Counted from the first letter of the stretch, positions 18,305 to 27,152 are shown. The stretch: DNA of 45,297 bases from Nesterenkonia sp. PF2B19 (GCF_001758425.2 NZ_MDSS02000028.1:1-45297), one strand, 5' to 3'. Translations and numbers: made by a program. The notes: generated from the sequence alone by a model not told the origin.

Positions 18305-19116
18305 AGCACACGCTCCTTTGCCAGGAACTCCACGATCTTCACGCCGGCATCACCCTCATCGGTGATGATCTCGCCCGCGGTGCGCGGCGGACGCGCCTCC
18401 GCGGTCAGCACGGTGGCCTTCGAGGCCACCGCGGAAGCGTCCAGCCCGACGTCGGCCAGACTCCAGGAGGTCATCGGCTTCTTCTTCGCCGCCATGATCG
18501 CCTTGAAGTTCGGGTACCGGGGCTCATTGGCCTGGTCGGTCACGGAGACCACGGCCGGCAGGGCGGCCGCCAGCCGCTGCTGCTCCGTGGCGGAGGCGCG
18601 GGTGACCACCAGCCGGTCCTCCTCCAGCGCCACGGCGGTGGCCTGGGTGACAAGGTTGAGTCCGAGTCGTTCGGCCAGCTGCGGCGGCACCGCGCCGGAC
18701 TCGCCGTCCTCGGAGGCCATGCCCGTGATGACGAGGTGCTCGCCCTCGGCATCGCCGTCGGCCAGGACATGCTCGATCGCCGCGGCCAGCGCGGCAGAGG
18801 TGGCGACGACGTCGGCGCCGGTCAGCGCGTCGTCGCTGAGGTGGAAGGCGTCATCGGCGCCGATCTGCAGGGCCTTCTTCGCGGCGGTGGCCGCGCCCGC
18901 CGGCCCGATGGTCAGGGCGGAGACCCGCACGTCCCGTGAGGCGGCCTCCTTGATCTGCAGGGCGGCCTCGAGCGGGTACTCATCCAGCTCACCCAGGATG
19001 CCCTCCGAGCGGTCGATGCGTCGCTCCGCGGTGAACCGGCGCTCCAGCTGAGCGTCCGGCACCCATTTGACCAGGGTGATGATGTGCAGGGGGGTTCCAG
19101 CTGCCGATTCAGGCAT
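18301..19116 (-). CDS. etfB: Electron transfer flavoprotein, beta subunit
   Basis: A 271-residue AMP-binding subunit of the ETF heterodimer. Family segments are [11 protein letters not shown] at the N terminus, [45 protein letters not shown], and [35 protein letters not shown], the adenine-nucleotide site. [19 protein letters not shown] is the usual loop at the dimer interface. It begins at ATG 19116 and precedes etfA in a two-gene operon. Confidence 0.95.
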   Translation of the reverse strand: MPESAAGTPLHIITLVKWVPDAQLERRFTAERRIDRSEGILGELDEYPLEAALQIKEAASRDVRVSALTIGPAGAATAAKKALQIGADDAFHLSDDALTGADVVATSAALAAAIEHVLADGDAEGEHLVITGMASEDGESGAVPPQLAERLGLNLVTQATAVALEEDRLVVTRASATEQQRLAAALPAVVSVTDQANEPRYPNFKAIMAAKKKPMTSWSLADVGLDASAVASKATVLTAEARPPRTAGEIITDEGDAGVKIVEFLAKERVL

Positions 19117-19290
19117 GGGGCTGACCTCGCCTCACTCTCCGTGCGATTCCGAACAGATCCGATGGTGCGGGAGCGGGGCTCCCGCCAGCAGGCATCCCAG
19201 CATGGTGCCACGAAACGCGTCCGGAGGTGAGGTGCGCGACCTCAGGTGTCATGGTCAGGCGTCATGGTGCGATAGGGGGTCTGGGAGGCG

Positions 19291-20094
19291 TCAGCTCGAC
19301 GCCGCCTGCAGGGGGATCCGGGGTGAGCGCGCCGCCCACCAGGTCCCCAGCAGGGCGGTCACCGACCCGGCCAGGCCGATCGCGGCCAGCACGACGAGCT
19401 GGAACTGCGCGGCCTCGACAGGCGAGGCGCCGCCGAAGAGTGCGCCGACGAAGGCCCCGGGCAGGGTGACCAGTCCGGTGTTCTTCGTCTGGTCGAGGTT
19501 CGGGAGCAGGGCCTCCCGCACCGCTTCCCGGCGCATCTGGGCCGTGGCCTGGGCCGGTCGCGCCCCCAAGGACAGCCAGGCCTCCACCTCTCCGGAGCGC
19601 TGCTGCAGGCTGGAGGCGAACCGTCGCATCGCGAGCGTGGAGGCCGTCATGCAGTTGCCGATGGTGATGCCGGCGATGGCGATGATCTTCTCCGTCTCCC
19701 ACGCGACCAGGCCCAGCAGCAGCACGACCGCCACGGTCATGGTGCCGCCGATCAGCACGCCGAGGACGGCTCCTGCGGGGCCGCGGGGGAGCTCCTTCGC
19801 CCGTCGGAAGGAGGTGGCCGAGGCGGTGGAGAGCATGAGCAGGATGAACAGCACCACGGTCCAGGGAGCGGTGAGCACCCCCTGCAGCAGCAGGGCGATG
19901 AGCGTGAGTTGGGCGGCCGCCCGCACCAGCGCCACCAGCGGCAGTGCGCCGAGGCGGATGCCGGAGCGGCGCAGCAGCACCACGGTGGCGGCACCCATCA
20001 CGGCGATGCCCAGCCCGTACTGGGCCCAGTCGCGGAGGGAGCCGACCGCCAGGTCGGCGGCCCAGGTGTCGCCCAGGCTCAGCGGTGCCGCCAT
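19291..20094 (-). CDS. FetB-like ABC permease (UPF0014 family)
   Basis: A 267-residue membrane protein with seven or so spans. Family marks are TTVVLFILLMLSTASATSFRRAK, the amphipathic segment ITIGNCMTASTLAMRRF, LSLGARPAQATAQMRREAVREALLP, and PGAFVGALFGGASPVEAAQFQLVVL, closely matching the UPF0014/FetB pattern. FetB works with the ATPase FetA in iron export or oxidative-stress defence in E. coli. No FetA-type ATPase is adjacent here, so the partner must be encoded elsewhere or the role differs. It follows the GntR gene by 4 bp and is probably cotranscribed with it. Confidence 0.85.
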   Translation of the reverse strand: MAAPLSLGDTWAADLAVGSLRDWAQYGLGIAVMGAATVVLLRRSGIRLGALPLVALVRAAAQLTLIALLLQGVLTAPWTVVLFILLMLSTASATSFRRAKELPRGPAGAVLGVLIGGTMTVAVVLLLGLVAWETEKIIAIAGITIGNCMTASTLAMRRFASSLQQRSGEVEAWLSLGARPAQATAQMRREAVREALLPNLDQTKNTGLVTLPGAFVGALFGGASPVEAAQFQLVVLAAIGLAGSVTALLGTWWAARSPRIPLQAASS

Positions 20095-20098
20095 CGCG

Positions 20099-20812
20099 TC
20101 ACCGCTGCAGGTCCAGGTGGGCGGCGACTTCCTCGAGATGCTCGGCCATGAGGCGGCGGGCCTCGTCGGCGTCGTGCCGGCGGATGGCCTCGTAGATCCG
20201 GCGGTGCGCCTCCACCGCGGTCCTCAGCTTCTCGTCGGGCAGGTGCAGGCCTGCCTCTGAGGGCGTCATCCAGTCGTGGGTGACGTTCAGCAGTCGGGTG
20301 AGCATCGGATTGTGGGTCAGCTTCGCGATCTCACTGTGGAAGGCCATGTCCAGCTGGAAGAGCAGCGGCACGGAAGGGTCCGGTCGGGCGAGCTCCTCCT
20401 CGGCCTGCTCCACACGGTGGAGGAGCCCGGGCAGCTCCGAGTCCAGTGCCCGGTCGGCCGCACGCTCCGCCATCGGGGGCTCGACCACGGCGCGGAGGTC
20501 CATGACCTCCCGGAGCACGCGGTGGGAGGTCTCCATGGAGCCGAGCATCCCGGCGTGCAGGTCCGGACGCCGGACGGCGCGCACCACTGTGCCGCGGCCG
20601 CGCGTCCTGGTGATCAGCCCCCGCAGCTCCAGGTCCCGCAGGGCTTCCCGCACGGTGGTGCGGGAGACCTCCGCCGACTCCGCCAGGGCGCGCTCGTTGG
20701 GCAGCTTGTCGCCGGCCTTGAGCTCGCCGTCCTCGATCATGCTGATCAGGCGTCGGCTGAGCTGTTCGGCGACGGTGACCGAGCTGATGGAGAGTCCGTC
20801 GAGTTCGCGCAT
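20099..20812 (-). CDS. FadR-subfamily GntR regulator of the divergent ABC/RidA operon
   Basis: A 237-residue regulator. The winged helix (about residues 10-75) contains KLPNERALAESAEVSRTTVREALRDLELRGLI, followed by a TRGRGTVVR wing. The FCD effector domain follows, with MDLRAVVEPPMAERAA and a possible metal-binding set including FQLDMAFHSEIAKLTHNPML and AHRRIYEAIRRHDADEA. ATG 20812 is chosen because GGAGGACCC precedes it; an upstream in-frame start at 20905 lacks this. It is divergent from the peptide-type ABC operon. Palindromes TGGTCCGACCA at 20917 and 21053 are its likely operators, implying control of both itself and the operon. Confidence 0.87.
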   Translation of the reverse strand: MRELDGLSISSVTVAEQLSRRLISMIEDGELKAGDKLPNERALAESAEVSRTTVREALRDLELRGLITRTRGRGTVVRAVRRPDLHAGMLGSMETSHRVLREVMDLRAVVEPPMAERAADRALDSELPGLLHRVEQAEEELARPDPSVPLLFQLDMAFHSEIAKLTHNPMLTRLLNVTHDWMTPSEAGLHLPDEKLRTAVEAHRRIYEAIRRHDADEARRLMAEHLEEVAAHLDLQR

Positions 20813-20916
20813 GGGTCCTCCGCTCCGTGGCCGGTCGTCTGCCGGCCGCGCTCCGTGCCTCCCCAGTATGGCGGATGCGTCTCTGGCGACCCGTGAATCG
20901 TCCACCGGTGGACCGG

Positions 20917-20927
20917 TGGTCCGACCA
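20917..20927. promoter_or_regulatory. FadR-type operator, regulator-proximal
   Basis: TGGTCCGACCA is a perfect odd 11-bp palindrome, 105 bp upstream of the GntR start codon. It repeats the core of the operator at 21053-21065. Confidence 0.7.
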
Positions 20928-21007
20928 AGTGTCCATACCGTGGCATGGACAGGACGGGGCAGTCAACGCCCAGAGGGCCTACCAGTCGTTGAGTTTTCGC
21001 GAAACTC

Positions 21008-21037
21008 TTGACATCCATGTGATGTGGAGCACAGACT
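21008..21037 (+). promoter_or_regulatory. Possible promoter of the ABC/RidA operon
   Basis: A consensus -35 TTGACA (21008-21013) is followed 18 bp later by a weak -10 CAGACT (21032-21037). The operator at 21053-21065 would lie 10-20 bp after the start of transcription. Confidence 0.45.
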
Positions 21038-21052
21038 CAGGACTCATGAGAT

Positions 21053-21065
21053 TTGGTCCGACCAA
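21053..21065. promoter_or_regulatory. FadR-type operator, ABC-operon side
   Basis: TTGGTCCGACCAA is a perfect 13-bp odd palindrome, 61 bp before the binding-protein start codon. A bound regulator here would block transcription from the TTGACA promoter. Confidence 0.75.
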
Positions 21066-21125
21066 GTGACCTGATACTCACTCGCGCTGTCCAATCCGCT
21101 CCCTGAAACGGTGGTGTCACGACCC

Positions 21126-22796
21126 ATGAAGAAATCACTCGCCCTGCTGTCCCTGGTCGCCCTGGTGGGCTGCTCCGAGGTCCAGGAGATCGGAGAGCAG
21201 GAGGTCGACGCGCGTGAGGGGGAGTCGTCCGTTCCGCTGGCCGCCGACGAGGCCGTCGAGGGCGGCGACCTCGTCATGGCCCTGTCCCAGGAGCCGGACG
21301 CACTCGACCCCACCACGGCCCGCACCCGGGCCGGGCGCATGGTCTTCGAGTCCATGTGCGAGAAGCTCTACGACATCGACGCCGAGGGCGAGATCATCCC
21401 GATGCTCGCCACCGAGCTGCCGGACTACTCCGAGGACGAGACCGTGCTGCGGATCCCGCTGCGCGAGGACGCCGTCTTCTCCGACGGCACCCCCATGGAC
21501 GCCGAAGCGGTCAGGACCAGCCTGGAGCGGCACCTGGAGCACCCCACCTCCGCGCGCAGCTCGGACATGGGGCCGATCGAGGAGATTCGCGTGGTCGACG
21601 ACCATGAGATCGAGATCGAGCTGGCCGAGCCCTTTGCGCCCCTGGTGGCGACGCTGTCCGACCGCGCCGGGATGATCATGTCTCCTCAGGCGCTCGATGA
21701 GCTCGGGGACGACTTCGCCCAGGCGCCCAGCTGCGTGGGGCCCTTCGCGCTGGTGGAGCGGGTGCCGCAGACCCGCATCGACGTCGTCGCCGACCCCCAC
21801 TACTACGGGGCCGACGAGGTCCACCTGGACTCCATCACCTACGTGATCATGCCTGACCACAACATCCGGGCCGCCAACCTGCGTTCTCGGGATGTGCACC
21901 TCACCGACACCGTCTCGCCCCAGGAGTTCGACGCGCTCGTCGACGACGCCACCGGTGAGGTCAACGGCCTCGTCCTGGACTCCCTGGGATTCCAGGGGCT
22001 GACGCTGAACATCGGCAATGTGGACGGCACCGGCCAGCCGCCCGGTGAGATCGACACCGTGGTGGCCCAGGAGCCCGCCGTGCGCGAGGCGCTCTCGCTG
22101 GCCATCGACCGGGACTCCCTCGTCGACGTCGTGTTCAACAACTGGTACGTCTCCGCCTGCACACCGATGTCACCGATCAGCACGTTCGCCGACGAGCGGG
22201 CCACCGACTGCCCCGAGCACGACCCGGACCGCGCGATGGAGCTCCTGGAGGACGCGGGGGTGGACATCCCCGTGGAGATCGACCTCACCGTGCGCAACGA
22301 CCAGGACTCCCTGCGTTACGCGCAGGCCCTGCAGGCCTCCGTGGAGGACGCGGGCTTCGAGTTCACCATCCGGCCCATGGAGTGGACCGCCCTGCTCGAT
22401 GCCCAGGACCGCGGCGACTTCGACGCGATCCTCGTGGGCTGGGGCGGGATGATCGACCCGCACAACAACCTGCACAACTACTTCTCCACCGGTGCCGGCA
22501 ACAACTACTCGGGGCTCTCCGACCCGGAGATCGACGAGTACCTCGACGAGGCCGCCCGCACCGTGGACCACGACGAGCGCGTCGAGCTCTACGGGCAGGC
22601 GGTGGAACGGGCCGGCGAGCTGAACAACATCATCGTCACCTACCGGCTGAGCAACCTGGGTGCGGCCCACGAATCCATCGCCGGCGTCTGGTTCTCCCCG
22701 GACGGCATCCTGCGGGTCTCCGGTGCGGCGTTCGTCGACACCGAGGCGGCCGAAGAGGAGATCGACATCGACGAGCTCGACCTCGGCGACGACTGA
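21126..22796 (+). CDS. Family-5 (peptide/nickel type) ABC substrate-binding lipoprotein
   Basis: A 556-residue extracellular binding protein. MKKSLALLSLVALVGC is a lipoprotein signal with the acylated Cys at residue 16. SBP_bac_5 features follow: LVMALSQEPDALDPTTARTRAGRMVFESMCEKLYDID, VFSDGTPMDAEAVRTSLERH, REALSLAIDRDSLVDVVF and PEIDEYLDEAARTVDHDERVELYGQA. An acidic tail ends the protein. The family binds oligopeptides, nickel, opines or similar compounds; the ligand is not evident. The ATG at 21126 puts the signal peptide at the start; a GTG at 21111 would add five residues. It is the first gene of the operon with two permeases, a double ATPase and two RidA proteins. Confidence 0.9.
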   Translation: MKKSLALLSLVALVGCSEVQEIGEQEVDAREGESSVPLAADEAVEGGDLVMALSQEPDALDPTTARTRAGRMVFESMCEKLYDIDAEGEIIPMLATELPDYSEDETVLRIPLREDAVFSDGTPMDAEAVRTSLERHLEHPTSARSSDMGPIEEIRVVDDHEIEIELAEPFAPLVATLSDRAGMIMSPQALDELGDDFAQAPSCVGPFALVERVPQTRIDVVADPHYYGADEVHLDSITYVIMPDHNIRAANLRSRDVHLTDTVSPQEFDALVDDATGEVNGLVLDSLGFQGLTLNIGNVDGTGQPPGEIDTVVAQEPAVREALSLAIDRDSLVDVVFNNWYVSACTPMSPISTFADERATDCPEHDPDRAMELLEDAGVDIPVEIDLTVRNDQDSLRYAQALQASVEDAGFEFTIRPMEWTALLDAQDRGDFDAILVGWGGMIDPHNNLHNYFSTGAGNNYSGLSDPEIDEYLDEAARTVDHDERVELYGQAVERAGELNNIIVTYRLSNLGAAHESIAGVWFSPDGILRVSGAAFVDTEAAEEEIDIDELDLGDD

Positions 22797-22810
22797 GGGC
22801 CGCCGTCACG

Positions 22811-23764
22811 ATGACCAAGAGCCGCTTCTTCCTGACCCGACTCGTCCAGTCCCTGATCACGCTGCTGATCTCCGCCGTCGTCATCTTCCTGGGGATCCGG
22901 GCACTGCCCGGTGACCCGGCGCGGGCGATGGCCGGCGATGAGGCCGGCCCGGCCGAGATCGCCGCGATCCGGGCCGACCTCGGACTGGACCGCCCGCTCG
23001 TGGAGCAGTTCCTCATCTTCCTGAAGAACGTCGTCACCCTGAACCTCGGGGAGTCGACCCGCACCGGGCAGGAGGTGACCTCCATGATCTCCCAGACGCT
23101 GCCGGTGACGCTCTGGCTGGCGCTCTACGCCGTGTTCCTGGCGACCGTCGGCGGCATCATCCTCGGGATGATCGCCGAACGGCACCGGGGACGGTTCCCG
23201 GAGTTCCTCAGCAACGGGATCGCCCTGCTGGGGCTCTCCCTGCCGAGCTTCTGGCTCGGCCTGCTGGGGATCATGCTCTTCGCGATCACCCTCGGATGGT
23301 TCCCGGCATCCGGGTACGTCCCTATGGGCGTCAACCCCTTGGCGGCGCTGTACCACCTCACGATGCCGGCGATCGTGCTGGCCACCGCGCTGGCCGCCGT
23401 GGTGACCCGCCAGACACGGGCGTCCATGATCGAGACGATGGGCACCGACTACGTCCGATTCGCCAAGGCCAAGGGGCTGTCCCAGCCGCGGGTGCTGTTC
23501 AAGTACGGGCTGCGCAACGCGCTCATCGCCCTGGTGACCATCACCGGACTCCAACTGGGCGCGCTGCTCTCCGGGGCGGTCGTCACGGAGCAGATCTTCG
23601 TCCTGCCCGGCATCGGGAGCCTCACCCTGGACGCCATCCTGGCGCGAGACTTCCCGGTGATCCAGGCCGTCGTGCTGGTCGTGACGGTGCTCTACGTGGT
23701 GATCAACCTTCTGGTGGACATCCTCTACACCGTCATCAATCCCCGAGTCCGGGTCAGTGCCTGA
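22811..23764 (+). CDS. DppB-type ABC permease
   Basis: A 317-residue inner-membrane permease of the oligopeptide/dipeptide importer class. MTKSRFFLTRLVQSLITLLISAVVIFLGIRALPGDPAR is the usual first span with the RxLPGDP motif. The conserved cytoplasmic EAA-type loop is MIETMGTDYVRFAKAKGLSQPRVLFKYGLRNALI, followed by TEQIFVLPGIGSLTLDAI. Fourteen bases separate it from the binding-protein stop, and its end overlaps the leader of the next gene. Confidence 0.92.
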   Translation: MTKSRFFLTRLVQSLITLLISAVVIFLGIRALPGDPARAMAGDEAGPAEIAAIRADLGLDRPLVEQFLIFLKNVVTLNLGESTRTGQEVTSMISQTLPVTLWLALYAVFLATVGGIILGMIAERHRGRFPEFLSNGIALLGLSLPSFWLGLLGIMLFAITLGWFPASGYVPMGVNPLAALYHLTMPAIVLATALAAVVTRQTRASMIETMGTDYVRFAKAKGLSQPRVLFKYGLRNALIALVTITGLQLGALLSGAVVTEQIFVLPGIGSLTLDAILARDFPVIQAVVLVVTVLYVVINLLVDILYTVINPRVRVSA

Positions 23765-23777
23765 GGAGGACGTGCCC

Positions 23778-24656
23778 ATGTATCAGACCACAGCCACCGC
23801 GGCCGCGGCGGAGACGAGCCGCAGTCCCTTCATCCGGGGCCTCCAGCAGCTGGCCCGGAACAAGCTGGGGGTGATCGGCGGCCTCCTGCTGCTGCTCACC
23901 GTCATCGCCGCCGTCGGCGCCCCCTGGATCGCCCCGCATCACTTCGCCGCGGTCAACTTCCAGATCCCGTTCCAGACCCCAGGCACCGCCGGCTATCCGC
24001 TGGGCACCGACGACCTGGGCCGGGACGTGCTCTCACGGCTGCTCTACGGCGTCCGCACCTCCCTGTGGATCGGGCTGCTCTCGGTCGCCGTCGCCGTGGG
24101 CGTCGGGACCCCGCTGGGGCTGCTGGCCGGGTACTCCCGGGTGGCCGACGCCGTCGTCTCGCGACTCACCGACGTCGCCCTGGCCTTCCCGTTCCTCATC
24201 ATCGCGGTCGGCCTGGCGGCCATCCGCGGGCCGAGTCTGGAGAACGCGGCCATCGCGCTGGGCATCGCGAACATCCCGATCATCGTGCGAGTGGTCCGCG
24301 GGGAGGCGCTGCGGATCTCCGGGCTGGAGTTCGTCCAGGCCGCCCGCGCCATGAACATCTCGCAGGCGAGGATCCTGTTCCAGCACCTGCTGCCCAACGC
24401 GTCCTCGGTGATCATCGTCCAGGCCACGGTGATCATCCCGGTGGCGATCATCGGTGAGGCGATGCTCTCCTTCCTGGGGCTGGGGATCCAGCCGCCCGAG
24501 CCGTCGCTGGGCATCATGCTCGCCGACGCCCAGGAGTACATCTACCGCTCACCCTGGGCGGCCGTCTGGCCGGGTCTGACGATCATCGTCATGTGCCTGG
24601 GCTTCAACATGTTCGGCGACGCCCTGCGCGACGCCCTCGACCCCAATGCGAGGTGA
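23778..24656 (+). CDS. DppC-type ABC permease
   Basis: A 292-residue second permease subunit. The N-terminal part has SRSPFIRGLQQLARNKLGVIGGLLLLL, then YPLGTDDLGRDVLSRLLYGVRTSL, the classic DppC signature. The EAA-type loop is EFVQAARAMNISQARILFQHLLPN, and PPEPSLGIMLADAQEYI is near the end. ATG 23778 follows GAGGAGGA at 7-12 bp. It forms a heterodimer with the upstream permease. Confidence 0.92.
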   Translation: MYQTTATAAAAETSRSPFIRGLQQLARNKLGVIGGLLLLLTVIAAVGAPWIAPHHFAAVNFQIPFQTPGTAGYPLGTDDLGRDVLSRLLYGVRTSLWIGLLSVAVAVGVGTPLGLLAGYSRVADAVVSRLTDVALAFPFLIIAVGLAAIRGPSLENAAIALGIANIPIIVRVVRGEALRISGLEFVQAARAMNISQARILFQHLLPNASSVIIVQATVIIPVAIIGEAMLSFLGLGIQPPEPSLGIMLADAQEYIYRSPWAAVWPGLTIIVMCLGFNMFGDALRDALDPNAR

Positions 24657-24660
24657 CCCG

Positions 24661-26454
24661 ATGACGACCACGGCACACGAGACGGACAGCTCGCCCATCA
24701 GGCCGGACCCGCTGATCACGGTGCGGGACCTCCGCGTCGCCTACGACGGGCAGGACGCGGTGCGAGGAGCCAGCTTCGCGGTGGCCCCCGGGCGCTCGCT
24801 GGCGATCGTGGGCGGCTCCGGATCGGGCAAGTCCACCACCGTCAAGGCGCTGCTGGGCCTGCTCCCGGAGAACGCCCGCGTCGTCGGCGGGGAGGTCGAC
24901 TACGCCGGCGAGCGTCTGGCGGACCTCTCCGAGGGCACTCTGCGCCACTATCGGGGAGCACGCATCGGGCTGGTGCCGCAGGACCCCATGGCGAGCCTGA
25001 ACCCCTCGATGCGCATCGGTGACCAGATCTGTGACGCGCTGAAGCAGTACGGCATGCGATCCAAGGAGGATCGGCGGCGTCGGGCCCTGCAGCTCATGGA
25101 CGACGCCGGGATCCCTGAGCCGGCGCGCCGGTTCCGGCAGTATCCGCACGAGTTCTCGGGAGGGATGAGGCAACGCATCCTCATCGCGATCGCGCTCTCC
25201 GGCGATCCGGAGCTGCTGATCGCCGACGAGCCGACCTCGGCCCTGGACGTCACCGTGCAGAAGCGCATCCTGGATCACCTGGACACGCTCGCCGAGGACA
25301 GGGGTCTGACTCGGATCCTGGTGACCCATGACCTCGGCGTGGCCGCCGATCGGGCCGACGAGGTCGTGGTGATGTCCGACGGTGAGGTCGTCGAGCAGGG
25401 CACCCCGAGGGGGATCCTCCGCGCGCCGAGCCACCCGTACTCGCAGCGGCTCGTGGACGCCGCCCCGCGGCTGGACGCCCACCGGCGCCGGGAGGAGGCG
25501 CCGCGGGAGGACGACGGGGGCCCCAGCTTCCTGAGCATCCGCGGTCTGGTGAAGGACTTCAAGATCCGGGGCTTCAAGGAGCCGCTGCGGGCCGTCGACG
25601 ACGTCAGCTTCGACATCAGGAAGGGCACCACCACAGCGGTGATCGGAGAGTCCGGGTCCGGGAAGTCGACGGTCGCCAGGATCACCCTCGGGCTCGAGAA
25701 GGCCACGAGCGGTGAGGCGCGGGTGGGCGCACGCGCCATCCGGCCGGAGTCCCGCGATGACATCCGCTACCTGCGGAGCCTGACCCAGCCCGTGTTCCAG
25801 GATCCCTTCTCCTCGCTGAATCCGTACTGGAGCGTGGCGGGGCTCATCGCGGAGTCGCTCGTCCCGCGACGCGACCTCGGACGCGCGGAGAAGCGGCGCA
25901 GAGTCCGGGAGTGCCTCGATCACGTCGCGCTGCCGCAGTCCGCCCTGGGAAAGTATCCCGGGGAGCTCTCCGGCGGGCAGCGGCAGCGCGTGGCGATCGC
26001 CAGGGCGCTGGTCGCCGAGCCCGAGCTGCTGGTGTGCGACGAGGCCGTCTCGGCCCTCGACGTGCTCGTGCAGAAACAGATCCTGGACCTGCTGCGCGGC
26101 CTGCAGTCCGAGATCGGCGTGAGCTGCCTGTTCATCACCCACGACCTCGGCGTCACCTCGGAGATCGCGGACGAGGTCGTGGTCCTGCGGCGGGGCCGCG
26201 TGGTGGAGGCGGGACCCGTGGGCAGATCATCGACGCCCCGCAGGATGAGTACACGACTGCTCTGCTGGAGGCCGTCCCAGGACGGGGCCTCTGAGGCCTC
26301 CTCGGTCTTCGGGGCGGGCGGCACAGAGCTGACATCAGTGACGCGCCACCCGGCGCTGACACATAACACGACGAAAGGTGAGGAATGGAACGCATCGGAA
26401 CGCGGGAGATCGCCGGGGCCAGAGCGGCGGAGGCCGTCGCCACAGAGGATCTGA
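24661..26454 (+). CDS. Fused double ABC ATPase (DppD-DppF type), frameshifted near its end
   Basis: One polypeptide carries two nucleotide-binding domains. The first has Walker A GGSGSGKST, signature EFSGGMRQR, Walker B LLIADEPTSALD and H-loop VTHDLG. The second (from about residue 295) has GESGSGKST, ELSGGQRQR, LLVCDEAVSALD and ITHDLG. It powers the two permeases. As read, the frame runs to 26454, but the C terminus goes out of register near 26221, where one G seems missing. Restoring it gives GQIIDAPQDEYTTALLEAV and a natural stop at 26294 (544 residues). The stray extension overlaps the next gene. Function should survive, because every ATPase motif lies before the break. It starts 4 bp after the permease stop. 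Confidence 0.88.
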   Translation: MTTTAHETDSSPIRPDPLITVRDLRVAYDGQDAVRGASFAVAPGRSLAIVGGSGSGKSTTVKALLGLLPENARVVGGEVDYAGERLADLSEGTLRHYRGARIGLVPQDPMASLNPSMRIGDQICDALKQYGMRSKEDRRRRALQLMDDAGIPEPARRFRQYPHEFSGGMRQRILIAIALSGDPELLIADEPTSALDVTVQKRILDHLDTLAEDRGLTRILVTHDLGVAADRADEVVVMSDGEVVEQGTPRGILRAPSHPYSQRLVDAAPRLDAHRRREEAPREDDGGPSFLSIRGLVKDFKIRGFKEPLRAVDDVSFDIRKGTTTAVIGESGSGKSTVARITLGLEKATSGEARVGARAIRPESRDDIRYLRSLTQPVFQDPFSSLNPYWSVAGLIAESLVPRRDLGRAEKRRRVRECLDHVALPQSALGKYPGELSGGQRQRVAIARALVAEPELLVCDEAVSALDVLVQKQILDLLRGLQSEIGVSCLFITHDLGVTSEIADEVVVLRRGRVVEAGPVGRSSTPRRMSTRLLCWRPSQDGASEASSVFGAGGTELTSVTRHPALTHNTTKGEEWNASERGRSPGPERRRPSPQRI

Positions 26455-26759
26455 TCTTCTTCTCGGGGATCACGGCGAAGGACACGTCCCTGAGCGCGGC
26501 GGATCAGACCAGCTGGTGTCTGCAGCGCCTGGACCAGCTGCTGGAACAGTTGGGCGAGGATCAGGGCTCCGTGCTGATGATCCACATCTGGCTCAGCGAC
26601 ATGCGCTACTTCGGGGCGATGAACAAGGCCTGGAACCACTGGATCGACAAGGAGAACCCGCCGGCGCGCACCTGTGTCTCCGGGGAGCTGCACCGGCCCG
26701 ACATCCTGGTGGAGGTCGTCGCCACTGCAGCGCGCACGGCTGGGACGGAGGGCCGATGA
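26385..26759 (+). CDS. RidA-family protein with the conserved arginine
   Basis: A 124-residue member of the YjgF/YER057c/UK114 (Rid) family, trimeric proteins that hydrolyse reactive enamines and imines to ketones and ammonia. The key Arg, equivalent to Arg105 of E. coli RidA, is present at residue 95 in NPPARTCVSGEL, and the conserved Glu lies at 110 in LVEVVATAA. The aromatic-rich middle (HIWLSDMRYFGAMNKAWNHW) is typical. The start follows GAAAGGTGAGG. It sits at the end of the peptide-type ABC operon, which suggests a role in breaking down an imported amine or amino-acid derivative (inference). Its stop overlaps the start of a second paralogue. Confidence 0.88.
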   Translation: MERIGTREIAGARAAEAVATEDLIFFSGITAKDTSLSAADQTSWCLQRLDQLLEQLGEDQGSVLMIHIWLSDMRYFGAMNKAWNHWIDKENPPARTCVSGELHRPDILVEVVATAARTAGTEGR

Positions 26760-27121
26760 GCATCACCAAGGCCGGACGTGTCACCGCCCCGGGGGCGCCG
26801 GGGATCCACCTGGCCTCCGCCCATGGCGGTCTGGCCTCGGCCTGCCTGACAGCGCCGGACAAGTCCCTGGACGTCGAAGGCCAGAGTCGGCAGATCCTCG
26901 AGACGATCGATGACCTGCTCGCCGAGGTGGGAGGCGACCCCCGCCAGATCGTCATGGCGCAGGTGTGGCTGCTGAGCATCGACGACGCCGAGGACTTCGC
27001 GCGCGCCTGGAACGACTGGCTCGGGGACCGGCCGGTCCCGGCGCTGTCTGTGGTGCAGGCGTCGGCGGCCAGCCGGTCCTCCCAGGTCGAGATCCGGGCC
27101 TACGCGGCGACCCTCCGGTGA
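26756..27121 (+). CDS. RidA-family paralogue lacking the catalytic arginine
   Basis: A 121-residue Rid-family protein that starts at an ATGA overlap with the preceding RidA gene, so the two are made together. The fold pattern is clear (MAQVWLLSIDDAEDFARAWNDWLGDRPVPALSVVQA, VEIRAYAA), but the residue matching Arg105 of RidA is Leu97, in PVPALSVV. Without this Arg, enamine/imine hydrolase activity is not expected. It may instead act as a partner subunit in a mixed trimer, bind a ligand, or have another activity (inference). The N terminus LASAHGGLASACL also departs from the usual pattern around the substrate pocket. Confidence 0.85.
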   Translation: MSITKAGRVTAPGAPGIHLASAHGGLASACLTAPDKSLDVEGQSRQILETIDDLLAEVGGDPRQIVMAQVWLLSIDDAEDFARAWNDWLGDRPVPALSVVQASAASRSSQVEIRAYAATLR

Positions 27122-27134
27122 GGCGATCACAGAC

Positions 27135-27152
27135 ACTGTCCGAAAGGACAGT
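27135..27152 (+). terminator. Probable terminator after the ABC/RidA operon
   Basis: ACTGTCC and GGACAGT form a perfect 7-bp stem with a GAAA tetraloop, 13 bp after the last RidA stop. There is no real T tract after it, as is common in actinomycetes. It separates the operon from the lower-GC peptide operon. Confidence 0.6.

Noticed and set aside
15845-19051. A 1068-codon plus-strand open frame
   Set aside because: It runs antisense through the Nramp-like, etfA and etfB genes, which have clear family motifs. Its His/Asp/Arg-rich product resembles nothing.
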